Assembly (NCBI GenBank): GCA_004026145.2
Contig: CP034985.2
Coordinates: 3,214,956 to 3,278,955, forward strand
Length of the DNA: 64,000 nt
Direction: 5' to 3'
Source: Takifugu bimaculatus
Lineage: Eukaryota; Chordata; Actinopteri; Tetraodontiformes; Tetraodontidae
Shown: positions 42,243 through 57,200 of the stretch, piece by piece
How positions within the stretch are numbered: position 1 is the stretch's first letter
Layout of the letters: each line of letters begins with the position of its first letter
Notes under the pieces: generated by a model
What the model was told of the DNA's origin: nothing
Databases searched by the model: none
The model's input: the letters and a program-made list of their open reading frames with translations, nothing else
Position numbers and translations under genes: made by a program

Positions 42243-45200
42243 GTAAGATATTTTAATCAAAGTTTTTGGCTGTCAAACTGACTGACTGTAATAGTATGGC
42301 TGTGTTAATTTGATGGATTTCTGACAACTGTTAACTTCATAACAGCTCAGGATAATATAGGTTAGTTTCTCTTTGGGGGTTGTCATAAGACTTAAATGTG
42401 ACTCAGACAGCTCTGCTTCTGCCCACGTGTGTGTTTGTGTTATAAGAGCTAGCTCAGAGTTAAAGCTCCCATGGACTCTGAGAGACTGTCTCCATTACTG
42501 TCATGCCCCTCCCTGACTGTTCCCTAATGGAAACCAACTGCTCAGTGTTGAACAACACCCCAGAGAGAAAAAAATCAACAGAAGTCAAACAGTCGCTTAA
42601 CATAGAGAAAAATAATGTAACGTAGGTTTCTATGTTGTCTTGGGTCATTCAGCCTTTAATCTTTAGAGAGAGAAAGTTCAAAGTTTTAGTTTAAATGTGT
42701 GTTTTCAAAAGTATCCAAAATTTGCCTAAAACAAAAGTGCTGGAAGACGAATGGACATGGAAATGATTTCCCTTCATTAAATTTTCATGTGAAATAATCA
42801 AACTTGAACTGGCTAACTAGAATAGCCATAGGCAACAACTTCAAATAAAAACTAATGAATAAATATGGGTATTGCAATTCTTATTTTGATTCACTCTTTA
42901 ATATTTTATGTCACTGAACTTCCCTTACCTCAGTTATGGCAGCTTGTACGAGGGAGAAATACTGATCCATCTCACTTATACTAGGACACAGCATGCAGCA
43001 GGGATCGGTGCTGGGGCCACTCCTTTTTATTATTGACAGTTAGAATGGGCTGAGTTTTTAATGTTGTCCAACTTTTGGAACATGAAGTATTTGTTGTTTT
43101 ATTGTCAACAATGCATTCCTTTACATCCATAGATAGATCTTACCATGATGTTATCATGTGGTAGACATGTCCTGCGGGCTAATTTAATCTTATGGCCACA
43201 TGTCATAAGCGAATTCAAATACTAAGATTAAAAATAAGAATCTAGAAGAAACCCAAGTGTTAATCCAACTGTTATAGCGTGACTGTCATTAAAAACAGCT
43301 TCTTTAGGTATTTTTGACAATTGAACTTTCTGAGTCAGATGGTTTGACTTTTGTCGCAGCATCGTGGAGACTCAAGCAGTGCAAGTATTTACCCATAAAA
43401 CTGAACAAATGATGTCAGCTCAGGATCAAGACTGACTGAGGATTCTCATGACCCAGAATGTGTTATTTCCTGATGATGACTAAATGTCTCGCCAAGGACA
43501 GTATGAACACAGCTGCCAGCTCCAGTTGAAGGTGAAACGAAAATTAGATTAAACCTTCAAACTTGAACTAATCCATTTAATTCTTCAACTCTCTTTGCAG
43601 CTTGGTATTATATTAAAAGTCAGAATACCAGCCAATAATATTTATTTAATTTATACTTGCATGACAGGTCCTTACACACACTGCAGGGAGGTTGTATTAC
43701 AGCTTTCTCTTTTCTAATTGCTAAAACGCAATTTTGCAAACCAGATTGTTTTTTTTAAGTATTCAACACAATTCACAAAACCACACCCCCAAACTATAAA
43801 ACAAATGGACTGCAACCAAAACAACATATAGCATCTTCAACACATCACACATCATTAATATGTCTATCCAACTACATACAGGTTGGAAGCACAGTCATCT
43901 TTAGTATACTTTGCCATAATGCTTGAAAAGCTCAAATGGTAGAATATTCTTTACATTGTTCGAATGACTCAATGTAACAGTTGCACTGCAGATATATTTA
44001 CACTAGAGTAAACAAAAATATGCTCGCCCAATATTTTCCCTTGACAGGCATCAAGGGAAGAAGCACCTTCCCTTTTTGGAAACTCACCTTTAACTAAAGT
44101 AACAATGAACTAAAGTAGTATCATTTTTAGTGGCAGTGTTATGAAACATTTAGCAAATGTAGGACTTTATGTCAGATTGTTGTGTTTTATGCAGAGAACA
44201 ATAGTCAGTGCATTTACAAAATGCCATTTTGAATTGTAAAATGTGTGTAAAGCAGAAACTGTTTTGGAGACTTAAGAAGATTTTTGCTGTCTGTGTGTCA
44301 TTTTAGCATTAGCAATCAAGGAAAAAGCAGCAATGTTGGATATTACTGGATATTCTCAAGCAGAACCAAATCCTTTAGAAACCTAATAAATTATACAATA
44401 AGAACACTAGCTGAACAAGGGTGTGAAAGAAATAGATAACTTGTTAATTCCAAAAACAACTACAGATTAAAAACAAAGTTTGAGTTAATTTGCTGTATTT
44501 TTAAAGATAAAACTGGTCCAGCACAACAGCGGCGGAGTAACTTTAAGGTTCATAGCAGAAAGTGAAGAAGTATGAGGCAACTATCCAGGCGTCTATTCAC
44601 AAAGTATAAATATGGGCATAGAATTGTTAGCAGAAACACCGCTGTGTTTAATGCTTGAGTCACATTTCTCTTATTTTAGCAGCATCTTAAAAGTCCATGT
44701 TGTACTCAAAGACCATCTGTTCCATCTTTGAGGCCCCTGGCTGTGTGTACACACTGCAGCTGTTTGAATCATCACACTCTGACACAAAGCTAATAACTCT
44801 GGATGGTTGCAAACTAGTTCAACAAATGGTAAATTCCCCACAAAGTTTTACTTTATTGGCAATCATGGATACAACTATCAATAAAAATGTGCAATTACTG
44901 CATTTTCTTGATTAACTCTATTTTCAGGAATGTTAAAATAAATGCATAAGGAAATAATATCTGCTTTTCACATTATTGTAGGAGATGAGAAATAAATATT
45001 TTTTAACTCAAAGAATAGCTGTAAATAAAATGGGAAAATGACTCTTTTCTGAAAGGACGTGGAATGTTCTGGAAATCTATGGAGGTTTTACAGACAGCAG
45101 AAGACATGAGCGCTTTTGTATGCTGCATTGAATGGCGTTGTTGTGAAGGGTCTTCGAAGGTCTTTGTGTGTGTGTGTGTGCGTGTGTGCGTGTGTGTGTA

Positions 45201-48200
45201 GGAGTTTAGAGGGTGAGGGTCATGAGTCTGAACTCTGACATCACACCATCCTGAGAAACCCAAGAGATGTGAGAAATAAACTCTAGACAGGAAATAGTCC
45301 TCCAAGAGGCACTCTGTCTGTTAGGGTTTCCCCTTCTCGTGTTATTTTGAGTTAGGTAAAATTCGTGTAACGATAAGGATTTTAAAGCAATAAAAGTCTC
45401 ATTCATGATCAAATTGAATCAACTGAAAAAAAAATCTTTCCTTCAATCTTCTGGCAACCTGTGGATGGATGATTGAACAAAATGTTGTTTTTTTAGTAGC
45501 GGGTTGATTAGAAAAAGATCAAATGATTGTCAGACTGTAAACTCTTCTGTTTCTTTTAACTCTGCAGGTATGCAGAAAGGGATCTTTCCTGAGTGAGCAG
45601 AATGTGTGCTTACCGTGTAACTGCAAAGGCCATGCAGATTCCTGTGATGACATTACTGGCATCTGTAGAGTAAGTGTTAGTATTTTAGCAGTTGCTTTGC
45701 TATTATGTAAGCTGCATTGCATTAATCCATATAACAGAATTGCAGGGACCACAGTACAGGTAATTACTGTGAAAGGTGTGAAGATGGCTATATGCTGACT
45801 CCCAGTCTGCTTGGACGCCATTCCTGCCGACCCTGTGCTTGTCCCCTCTCGGTTGTTTCCAATAAGTAAGCTGCTCACTCACCTCAAGTTTGTATGCTGG
45901 CAGTCATGTATGGAAAAACTGACCCCAAAGTGTTTGGCTAGCTTTGCAGTCTACTGTGACAGAGGAGAAGACATTCTGCGGTGCAAGTGCCAGAATGGCT
46001 ATGCTGGACACTTCTGTGAAAGGTCAGTGCCTGAGCTAAGCAGGGTTCTTACGATGCTCCATGGAGTCCGAAAGTATTACATATTAGAGCCCAATAGCAA
46101 TGTGTGTCCTCGTGCAGCTGCTGGATCTTCTCTTGTGCAATTAGAATTCCAACCTTTTTGATTGTATTTTTATGTTTGTATGGCTTTGCATCTACTGCCT
46201 CTGCTAATATGATCTACTCTATATACTGTACACATTTTGAATGAATAATAAAGATGAAGACAAAAGCAGTTCCATTGAATACAAGGCTGCCACAAGGCAG
46301 GTTACCCTTAATCTATTGACCTGTACCTGCAGGTATGAATTATGGGTTCAGTTTCCTATTTAGTTTGAATGTTAGCTAAAATAGACATGACTCCAGGTCT
46401 TTTAGTTGCAGGGTAGGCTTAACCTCACTTTTCTTTCATATTATTTGTATTTCTTTTGTATAGAAAATGTCATTTATTTTAGTTGTTCTTACATTTAGGT
46501 GTGCCCCAGGGTACTATGGCAACCCAATGACAATTGGTAGCTCCTGTAAAAGATGTGACTGTAATGGGAACTCAGACCCCAATCTGATAGTCAATGAGTG
46601 CCACAATGTCACGGGCCACTGTCAGCACTGCTGGGGCAACACAGCTGGAGCCAAATGTGAGCAATGTGCCCCAGGATTCTATGGAGATGCCATCATTGCC
46701 AAAAACTGCCAAGGTAGAGTACACTGCTTCCCACGGAACATAAAAATCCGAAAAATAAATCCTGAATATAACTGTAATATACCAGTTACATCAGAATTCT
46801 TCTTATCTGTTACAGCATGACTAAATACAACTGTATTTGCGAGCTTTAGTAATTTATCTATTTCTATGCGTCAGACCAGTTCCCCATCTCGGATCAGAGT
46901 TTATTGTTTTCTGACTGAGGCTCAGGGAGTACTTACTCTGGCGATGTCAGGTGACCTTTTTTCATATGTGTGTGTCACAGAGTGTGAGTGCAATAAATGC
47001 GGCACCTCTTCTTGCGATGACAGAACAGGAATGTGTCACTGCAAACCGGGTGTCATTGGACGACTATGTGACCAGTGTGAGGTGAGAGGAACCATGTGAC
47101 TCAGGAATGTAAATCTACCATTACAGCCAGAATTTTCCTGTTTCACGGCCTGAGCAAATCTTCCCCTTTGGAACAACAATACAGTTCTACAGATCAACAA
47201 ATTAGTGACACATACCTGAAATCATACTATTGCTAGAGGAAAAATTATCTGTGCATGGCTGAAGTTTAAATTAAATGTCTTATACTAAAAGGATGTGTCT
47301 TATCTTTGTCCCCCTCTGCCCCCACCATTGCCATGCATATTACTACATACCATTGATAAATTAATATTCTTGTCTTCAAATCTGTTGGTATTTTCTTAAA
47401 TACACTCTCACTGGATTATCAACTATGGTTTCCTTCCTTTATCAGAGAGTGGTACAAGCAAAGCTACATTCGGGAAAATATAATTCTGCCAATTATCAGA
47501 AAAACTGTGACAAACTTCCCAAATCTATCTGTAACATGTAGTTTACATTTGTATAAGGTGGGATTCTGATATTAAGTGTTAGTAATTGGAAAGGTTAAGC
47601 ACTCTTGTTACCTTGATAAAAGTCCTAAAATGCATACATTTAGGAATGTTTCCATATCTCATTGGCAAACTGAGGCACTGAATAAGCTAATGTTAACTCC
47701 TGAAAGAGTCACTAATCTGTACAGTGTCTGACGGAGTCCTCTAATGACACTAACATAAACTAATATCACTGCTGCCTTATTCATTTAATTTACTGAATAG
47801 TTTTGAGGATGTTTCAAACTATGAACTTCCAGACTAGTCTCATTTTAGATTTCTACAGAACTGTTGCACATGTGGCTTAAAATAGCACATTGAACCTAAT
47901 TATCAATTGTATAGCTGCCTTTTTGTTCACTATAATTACTTCCTGTACTCACTTATGTATAAATGGCATTTTCTAATACTCTTGTCACATAGGAGGGCTA
48001 CTCAGGCTTTTCCAGCTGTCAGGGCTGTCGAAGATGTGAATGTGGTCAAGCTTCCACTCGCTCCACCTGCCACCCTCTCACCCACAGCTGTCCGTGTCTC
48101 CCCGGAGCGGGAGGTCGGTACTGTGAGCGCTGCCTCCCTGGCTTCTGGAATTATAGCCCTGCTGGTTGCCAGAGTAAGCCATCTGTCCTTAATGTCCATG

Positions 48201-51200
48201 TTCTCTTGTCCTTTCTAGCTCTTTTCTTTAACAACAAATAAAGGGTTTGCATATACTCAGTACCATAAATATAAAAGATTATTATAATCAAATAAGGCTT
48301 GTTGTCTGTTCCTAAAATTTTACATTGGACAAATCCCCCGGCAAATATTTGTCTGAAAGTTTGAACACTTGCATTACTTGTATTACTTGCACTACCACAG
48401 TCGCGCACATGATAGGTGAGCTCTGTGCACATGATAGGAAAGCTCTGTGCACATGTTATCAGAGCTCTAGGCTGAGACTGGATGACATCACCACAAAGCT
48501 AGAGTCTCTCAACATAGGCAGCTGAAAAAGCCATTATGCCCACTTCGGATTGGCCATAAAACAGATGTGAAGGCATCCTGCCAAACCGTCATCTCAGAGT
48601 CATGATATATATGTGTGTTTATTTTATTTTTTTCCAGCTGCTTTAACATCGAAACCCATGCTCATACAGTCAAATAAGACTCGATTTGCTTGCTTTTACA
48701 GAATGTGATTGTGAGAGTGGCCACTGTGACATGCAGACGGGAGAGTGCCTGTTGGAGGCAGCAACGGTCAATCTGTGCAACAACAGTAAGTTAATGAATG
48801 CTAATGAATGTTAATGAAAAGCTTTTACTTTTAAAGGCCAAATATCAACTACAAATGTTTCAGGTTGTGACGAGTGCATCTGGCATCTAATTGGTGACTT
48901 AAAACAGTCCAATAAGACACTGGACCAGCTAAAAGTTGCAGTGTTAAACATCTCAACTGGTGCTGCTGCTAATGACAAGCTCAAGTACTACAACTACACC
49001 ACTCATCGTCTCCAGGTTCTCTGTTTCCTTTCACAACAATATAGAGTTTGCTTAACTTGAACTCTGTGTTTAATCACATTAATAGTTGAGCTTTATTAGC
49101 TTTGATTTTGGACTGTGGATCAGTGAGAGATATGTTGACATATTGTTTGGTACAATATTTTTTAAATTAGGTGATGTGTCTAAAGATTTCTGATTATTTT
49201 TTAAGCTATTCATTGAAATATAATTTCCCTACAGGCTCACTTTGATAATTGGAGCAACCAGTCCTCTTTGATGAAGAGCCGAACTGAGGAGTTGAAGGAG
49301 GCTGCAGAAACTATTGCATTAGACATCCTGCAACTAAACAAATCTGTCAGCAAAAGATACATCTTTGATTGGATATGCTATTAATTCTACAAGGTAGAAA
49401 ATTGAATAGACATAGTGATTGACTGGTTATTGGATTATTCATTTTAGGAGGATGTAGTGAAGACTCTGGGGAGCATATTGGACAACAAAACATCAGAGAC
49501 ACTAACCAAGGCTGAGCAGCTCAATTCAGACCTAAATGAATTCAATGTGCTGATTGAAGGTGAACTGGCCTTTTATTCTTTTTCTCTTTTATGTTGCTTC
49601 CTCTTTTTTCAGCGATCAATATAAACAACATCACATTTACAGTATTTAAATGCTTTCAATATATGCTGATTTATTCGGAGCCTGGGTAAGCTTGGAAGTT
49701 TTTTGGACAGAGATGATCCACGACTGGGAGCTGTACCGTGATCAACAGGATGTGGATCCAGAGGTGGTCAGGAAAAGCACAGAAGTAGCACAGGGGATGG
49801 TGGCCTGGATGAGGAAAATGGATCTGTCTCCTCAGGAGCCCATAGCCACTGATGAGTCAAGTGAAGCACATGACTGTGAGGAGAAGCCCATGTCTGACTA
49901 TCTCCACTGTCAAAATATTATCACATTTATTAATAGTATGCAGTTGCTATATTTACAGGAATCAAAATGAAAAACTAAACTGAAGCTGTTTCTGGTTCTG
50001 CTTATGTTTCAAGTACAACGTCGTGTCCGTCAATTGGAAAAAAAGCTGATGATCACCAACAGCCGTCTCCCACCTGTTCAGGAGATCCTGTCCCACTTCA
50101 ACGCTATGCTGTCTGATGCACAGGCTTTCCTTCAGAATACAACCGCCACCGTCCAGCAGATGACTGACCAGAATCGAGCCAACAGCCTCAAATTCCAGAG
50201 GCATGAGGTATCTCACCAGTTCACAAGGGAAATCTGGTTGATGTGTGTCGAGCATGTCAGTCTGTCTCAGAACCATCTGTGGGAGTTTTGAGCAGAAGCA
50301 TTTAGAGGAGGCCTACGCAGGGGCTGACTATTTTCCCATGACACTACCGGATTCATTTTCTATCACGCCACAGACAAGACTTCAACACTGAGGCTAGGCA
50401 AAACCTCAGTCATGGCTACTTGCATGCATCAGAGTTTGTGAAAATGTTAGTGTGTAATGGCTGTGTAGATTCTCAATTATCCAGGTCATCGTATCCAAGG
50501 TAGTTTTTCCAGTTGACAGAGAAAACTACCTTGGTTAGTGTATAATACACAAATGAACTTTAATCACAATTGATCCAAAGAACTTTCAGAATTTTCTCTT
50601 GTTGTTATTGCATTCTTTTACATGTGTGTTATCAGGACTGCGGATCTCCATAATCAGGGTCACTGTTGTGCATCATTGTCATGAATGGGGCACTAACCAA
50701 ACATGGTGCCTCTCTTAGTCTAGAGCTCTTCCTTGTTACAGCACAGACCGGTCGACCTCTGTAGTCACTGTAGTCACAGTGTTCACAGTGTCCTTGGTTA
50801 CCCTGCCATTAAGTCCTTCTGTTAAAAGCCCACAAGTTGTCCCTTTTTTGCATTACATGTGAACACCTTGTCGGAAAAAAAGGGACATTAGTATGTTTAC
50901 ATGGCAACACTGTGTTAATATGGTAACATAACTTTCCAACTCACGGCACATTGTGTTTTATTCATAACTTTTGCAGGCCAAGCAGCGAAGACTGTCGGAA
51001 GACTTCACTTCCATCAATGAAACCCTGGAGGCAACCAAAGGCCTAGTCTATGAGACAGATGGGATTGTGGTTGACATGGACGCTTTAGTTCAGGTGAGGT
51101 GTGCCGTATTTAGACTCATTGACCTAAGCCCCCATTTGACCCCCAGTTATGAGATAAAGTCTGGTCATGGGTTACTTAATGGGAGGATATGTAGCATAAT

Positions 51201-54200
51201 CTAATAGGCAATGACAGAGAGCTGTTGTGTCTCAGACTGTATTCAATTAATTCATTAATGGATTCCTGACACAAATACTGCATCACGTTGTGATGCTGGA
51301 TACCGTAATCTGATTCTGAGCTCTCCATTTTAAGTCCTGCACCTTGTTGGAGTTACGTTGTTGGAAGCCGCAGCCATCCTGTGGTAGCATTGAAACCATG
51401 AACATGTTTGTGCATGTGTACATGCGTGTGTTAGTGCATAGTGAGGACCTGGTTGTTAGGTTAATGTACAGTGGTACATGGTTTTAGGAAGGAGTAGAGC
51501 TCTACTGCATGATGGCTAAGGTTCTGGTTGGACATTTAGTTGTGATGGTAAAAGTTAAGGGCCGTGGTGTCATTTACGGTCTCCACAGAATTATAAATGT
51601 ACGGGTGTGTGTTTTATTTTATATAAAAGGGAAAAAGTTCTAATCTTCAGGTGAGGGGCTTTGTACACATTTTGAGTAACATATTCCTGTATTTGTCTGA
51701 CCTACAGAACGTTAGTGAGTACCATGCAGCAATTGATGGAGCCAGTCTCAAACTGGCAGAAAAGTCAGAGCGTCTCTCGTTGGCCGACAGAGAGCTGGTC
51801 CAGAGGGCCGATGACCATGCTGAGAATCTGGAAAGACAAGCCAATGAACTTGAAGAGTGAGACATCTCTAATGAGAAAGCAAAATCCACATCATAGCGTA
51901 AATGTAGTAATTTCTTAAATAAAAATATGAGCGAGTTTTAAGTAAGTGGCTGATTTAAAATGCGTTTTAATTTCTGAATCAGTTCCAAGCTTAGCAATAA
52001 CACATAAATAGTTATTATTGTACCGGTATCATTCTCCTCCAGGGATTTGAAAGAGAGCGATGCCAATGGCTTTGTTCAGAAAGCAATAAGTGCTGCCAAT
52101 GTCTACAACAACATTGTGAAATACATTGATGATGCAAACATCACCTCACTCACCACATTCACCATGTCCGAGGGAGCCGAGGAGGTAGGTCTCACAACTC
52201 TTAAAGCCATGATAGTTCTCACAAACCACAGTCAACCACTTCTGTGTTTCAGGCCGTTGCTGAGATCAGCATTCTGCTCGGGCAACTGATCACTCAGAGT
52301 GGTCATGTTTTCAAAGAGTCTGTTACATTACACTCAGAACAAATTGGTATGAGCTTTGTTTCTTCAAAATGAAATATGAGATATTTTTGGGTGTAAACTT
52401 GATGCTTTAGTGTTTTTGTCTTCGTGTATTAGAGGCGGAAACTGAGGTGGTGGATACGTTAAAATACATTGAGGAGACCAAGGAGACCATGGACAAAAAC
52501 TCAAACAAACTTTCAGAAATAAAAGACAGCATGAGGGAAATTTTTGCAGGTATACACATTACACTGGCATATGACACAATTATACAATTACGTTAACGAT
52601 GATTCAACAAGTCTTTGTCCAACTGGAGTGAAGTGAGACAACCTAAATGACCAAAACCATACTTTTTTGTTGAGGAATATTAGCATATTATCGCTATTTG
52701 ATGTACCAGTACCAGTTTAATTGTATGCACATTTTTATCGGCTGCTGTTTGCAGACAGAACACCACAGCGGCTGGAGTTAACTCTCGAGGTGGCTGAAGG
52801 CACATTGAACCGCTCAGTAGAGGTTCTTCAGACCATCACTCCCATCAGAAAAAAGGTGGAAAAGTGGGCCAATAGTATGAGAAACAATGAATACTCCACT
52901 GAAGCTTACAAAGAGGCCGTCTCATCTGCTGGTGAAGCAGGTATGATGAGCGCAGCTCGCACACTGTGTTGGTCAAGGGGTCAAAATGGGTTCCTTCATA
53001 TGACAACTATTTTCTTCTTTTTCAACATCATTTGTAGTGGAAAACCTCAACGTTTTGGTTCCTGAGCTTCTCGACAAGCTGAGGGTGGTGGAGGAGAAGA
53101 AGCCAGCGAACAATGTGAGCAGCAACATCTTGAGGATCAGAGAGCTCATTTCCCAGGCCAGGAGTGTGGCCAAGAAAGTGAGTAGGCATCTAACATTAGG
53201 ATCGTGAATGCTTTGGAATGTTTTTGCACCGGTGCACACACGCGTTCCTGTTTAAAATAATCTTATATAATTTCAATATGATGAAATAATAATATAGAGC
53301 ATTTATTAAATGTGTTTGTTGGTACAATATATCTTCTGGTTTGTTGCACTCTCCAGGTTCAAGTGTCAATGAAGTTCAATGGACAATCATCAGTCCAAGT
53401 TCATCCTCCAAGCAACCTAGAGGAGCTGAAGCCTATGACATCCATCAGTTTGTTCATGAGAGTGGACCCTGACAAAGACCCTATTGAGGACCGCTTTATC
53501 TTGTACCTGGGAGACAGAAATGTGAGGAACTCAAGATACAACAAAAAAGCTGCTTTGGCCACATGAAAAAATAGATACAAACAGGCACCATTACCCAAAG
53601 TATAAGCACTTGTGTTTGCTGTGAAATTCCAACACCAACAGTAGGAGTGTATTCTTTACTGTGGAAAGGCTCCGCCCCTTGGAGATGTCACCACTGCTGT
53701 CATCTGCTGTGTGTGCCAGTATTTAAATAACCCTTGCAGACTGGAATCATCACTCTGAGTCAATCACTGTCACTAGCTCCAAAGAAATCATCCTGTATGT
53801 CTGTGTAGATTCTCAGTCATGCAGGTCATAGTTATCCGAGTTAGTTTTCTGTGTCAACTAGACTGTTTTTCTTCTCTTTTGAAGACGTTTTGCCTTCTAT
53901 CCAGAAGGGGACATAGCTTGCAAATCCCAGCTTGAATTCAACCCTTGAGGAATGGATTTGACCTCCTCTGATGGGCAAGTCCAATCCATGAAGGCTGGAA
54001 TCCAGCCAGGTTTCGCATCCTACCAGGGAGAAACCGCTTTCACCAAGGTAAATGGAACCCCAGGTGAAAGTATTTACCTGTAGGACAGAAAGTCTGGCTT
54101 GGATCCAGCCCTCGAGGACTGGATTTGCCCACCCCTGATCTAGGTGGTCACCTGAGTTGGCTGTGAACGGCCCTGCCAACGACCCTGCCAACGACTCTCA

Positions 54201-57200
54201 GGTGAAAAGGTGAAAACGTCTTCAAAAGAGAACAAAAACAATCCAGTTGACAAAGAAAACGACCTTGGAAATCATCCTTTGGTTTGAGGCTGCCGTATAA
54301 ACTAGCAATTACATGTTTGACAGTTGCAAAATGGCAGTGAATGGTGGTAAAATGAGTAAACAGAAGATGTTTCTGCCATCTCAATCACAGGGTCAGAAAG
54401 ACTACATGGGATTAGCCATCAAGAATGACAACCTGGTGTTCGTGTATAACCTCAAAGGTGAAGATGTAGAGATTCCTCTGAGTTCAAAGCCTGTCAGTCA
54501 GTGGCCCGCGGTCTTCAACTATATCAAATTGGAGAGGTGATGAACTTTTGGCAATGTTTCAGCAGACATGGAAATTGTGCTTGTTGCCTGGATCACACAC
54601 ATTGTCTACATTTTAAACAAGCTTTAATGTTTCACTTTTCTGAAATATTATTTGGCAACAACAGGCCTGTTGAGCATTGCAAATGTTTCTTTAATAGACT
54701 GCTCAGTGGTATTTAATGATGTAGCTTACTGATTACTAGTGTGTAATGTTGACTGGCATGATGCACCTTCTGTTTCTGTGTTATACATCACCTGCAGGTT
54801 TGGGACAGGCTGTTAAGAGTTCGACTTGCCTGTCTTGTGTCTCTTTCTACATCTAGGTTGGGCAGACATGGAAAAGTCTTCCTGACAATCCCCAGTCAAA
54901 GCTCCACAGATGAGCAGAAGTTCATTCAGAAAGGTGAAGCTCCAGGCACTGACTCGTTGTTTGACCTTGACCCAGAGGATGTAGTGTTCTTTGTTGGTGG
55001 TGTCCCACCAGACATGAAGGTAACACCTCAGAAACTTTACTTCAGTAAATAAATCTCCTTTGATAATAACGTGGATTTTTATTCCCCCGTGAATTAGCTA
55101 CCCCCACCTCTGAGTCTCGCTCCTTTTGTGGGCTGCGTCGAGTTAAGTTCATTTAACACCGACATTATCAGTCTATACAATTTTAAAGAGACCCACAAAA
55201 TGGATATGGCAACATCAACACCATGCCCCAGGTCTGTATTTCTGTAAATGGATAATACATATTTCCTCACCTTTAAAATGTCTCATTAAGTTTACTAATG
55301 CTAAAGTTTGTTTCCAAGACTGACTACATTTCACTAAATATGCTGATGAAAATGATAAAGTAATTTGTTAGAAGTTACTATTCTAAGTCTTGAGATAGCC
55401 GCTAACATGCCTGCTTTTCAAACAATTGTTTATGAGTCTAATGTAAAGATAAAGTCTGACTATTGTTTCAGGTATTTTAAGCAAGTCTGTCATGATGTTT
55501 TGATTTGTGAAGCTCCTTTCCCGCCTCCCTCAGGTACAAGTTGGCATTTTCAAGGACTCGTATTACCAGCTATCTCTTTGATGGATCAGGATTTGGGCTA
55601 ATCTCTGACATTGGAAAGAGGGGAAAATTTGGTGTTGTCATCAGATTTGATATTGCAGTGCGAACTGTTGCAAACAATGGCATCCTTTTCTATATGCTCA
55701 ATGGGGTAAGTTTAAAGACAGCTACAATATCAAACTTACACTGATTTTCACAATGAAATATTTTACTTGTAGTGAAAATCTACTAGATTAAATGTTGCCG
55801 GCCATCTGTTCTCATGAAACATTGTGCCCAATGTTCCCTCTAAACTGCGCGCTTGCGGAATCGCGCACTGCTTGTACATACTCAGCGCACAAGAAAATCT
55901 ATGCAGCGGACAAAATAAAATTCAACAGAAACGTATTAATTAATATCTAATTTTAGAACTGATATAATTTAGTTAATTAGACCAATAATATTGTTTTCTG
56001 TACCATTTCGCAACGTAACTCAATGAGCGACAGGTGTCCAGCCAATAATCCGATACAGTTCACTTACGCTACGCAGCCAATCATAGCATTGACAGTGTTT
56101 GCGTATGTGCCCTGCCTTTACTCGCCGTGCATGTTAGCTAGCTAACAGCAGTGCAGCGAATCTAAGAGACGCAAATGCTAATCCCTTATCATGGCGAAAC
56201 GAACGGGCAGAGACACATCCACTCATAAAGCCAAAGTAAAAAAGAAATGCGGTTCTTTTAAGATGGAATGGCTGTCGGAGTATGTGCAAATAGAAGAACA
56301 AGCGGTGAAACTGAGTGAGATTTTTTCCTTTTCCAGGACTCTTCCTATGGTTAAAGCAGGACTCTCACATATAACATAGTACACGTCTCATGAACAACAA
56401 GATTTTTGTCTTTTTCATTTTATGTGCTGCTGTCATTTGATTCTTTTAATAAGCCATGTAACTTGCTATGATCCAAGGTTTTGAACAAGCGTGATACTGG
56501 TGTGTGGCCACAGCGTACCCATCTGATGTTGCTCACAGTGGTCCTCGGTGTGCTCAGGGAACTTGTGTGTCTGCTCAGGCACATTAAAAATTAGAGGGAA
56601 CATTGATTGTGCCTAAATATTCCAAGCTGTAAAATTCCAATACATTTAATCATTTTGCTTCTTTCCTTTCTTCTTTTAGGACAAATATTTCCTTTTAGAA
56701 TTAAAGAATGGGTTCCTGCGTGTAATGTATGACTTTGGCTTCACCAATGGTTCTCAGCTTTTGGAGAACAATGCTTCCAAACTACAGATAAACGATGCCC
56801 ACTACCATGAGGTCAGTCGCCACAGTCTTTTAACCAGTTATGGTCATTGTGTGGAAGCTTAGAGGTCATTGTCTCCACAGGTCTCAGTCATCTACCACCA
56901 GTCAAAGAAGGTTATCTTGTTGGTTGACAAGAGCCATGTAAAGTCAATGGAGAACCCCAAAACTACTTTGCCTTTCTCAGATATCTACATTGGAGGGGCT
57001 CCCTCCAGCATTTTAAAGTCTAGGTGAGGTATACTTCTTAAACCAGGAGTTGGTACTCCCTTTTTCCCAAGAATATAAGTTTAAGTAACTCAAGGTTCAA
57101 GCTCAGGTGAAGGCAAAATTAAGCGAAAATGGGTTTCAAAGAGACATGTTGTCTTCTACTGATTTCACAAGTCATTACTGCCTTTGATTACATTTTAAAT

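Noticed and set aside
45568..45580. Alternative acceptor at TATGCAG|AAAGGG for lama4 exon 2
   Set aside because: The CAG|GTATGC acceptor at 45568 keeps phase 0 with exon 1; the alternative would break the frame to the LE repeats.
45746..45760. Acceptor TTGCAG|GGACC for lama4 exon 3
   Set aside because: It gives a stop within six codons or a phase clash; AACAG|AATTGC at 45738 restores the NCRDHSTGNYCERC repeat.
49650..49970. Reading the 106-codon open frame as one lama4 exon
   Set aside because: The homologous part starts at 49711 and must end at 49875 (donor GTGAGG) to join in phase; the rest is intron.
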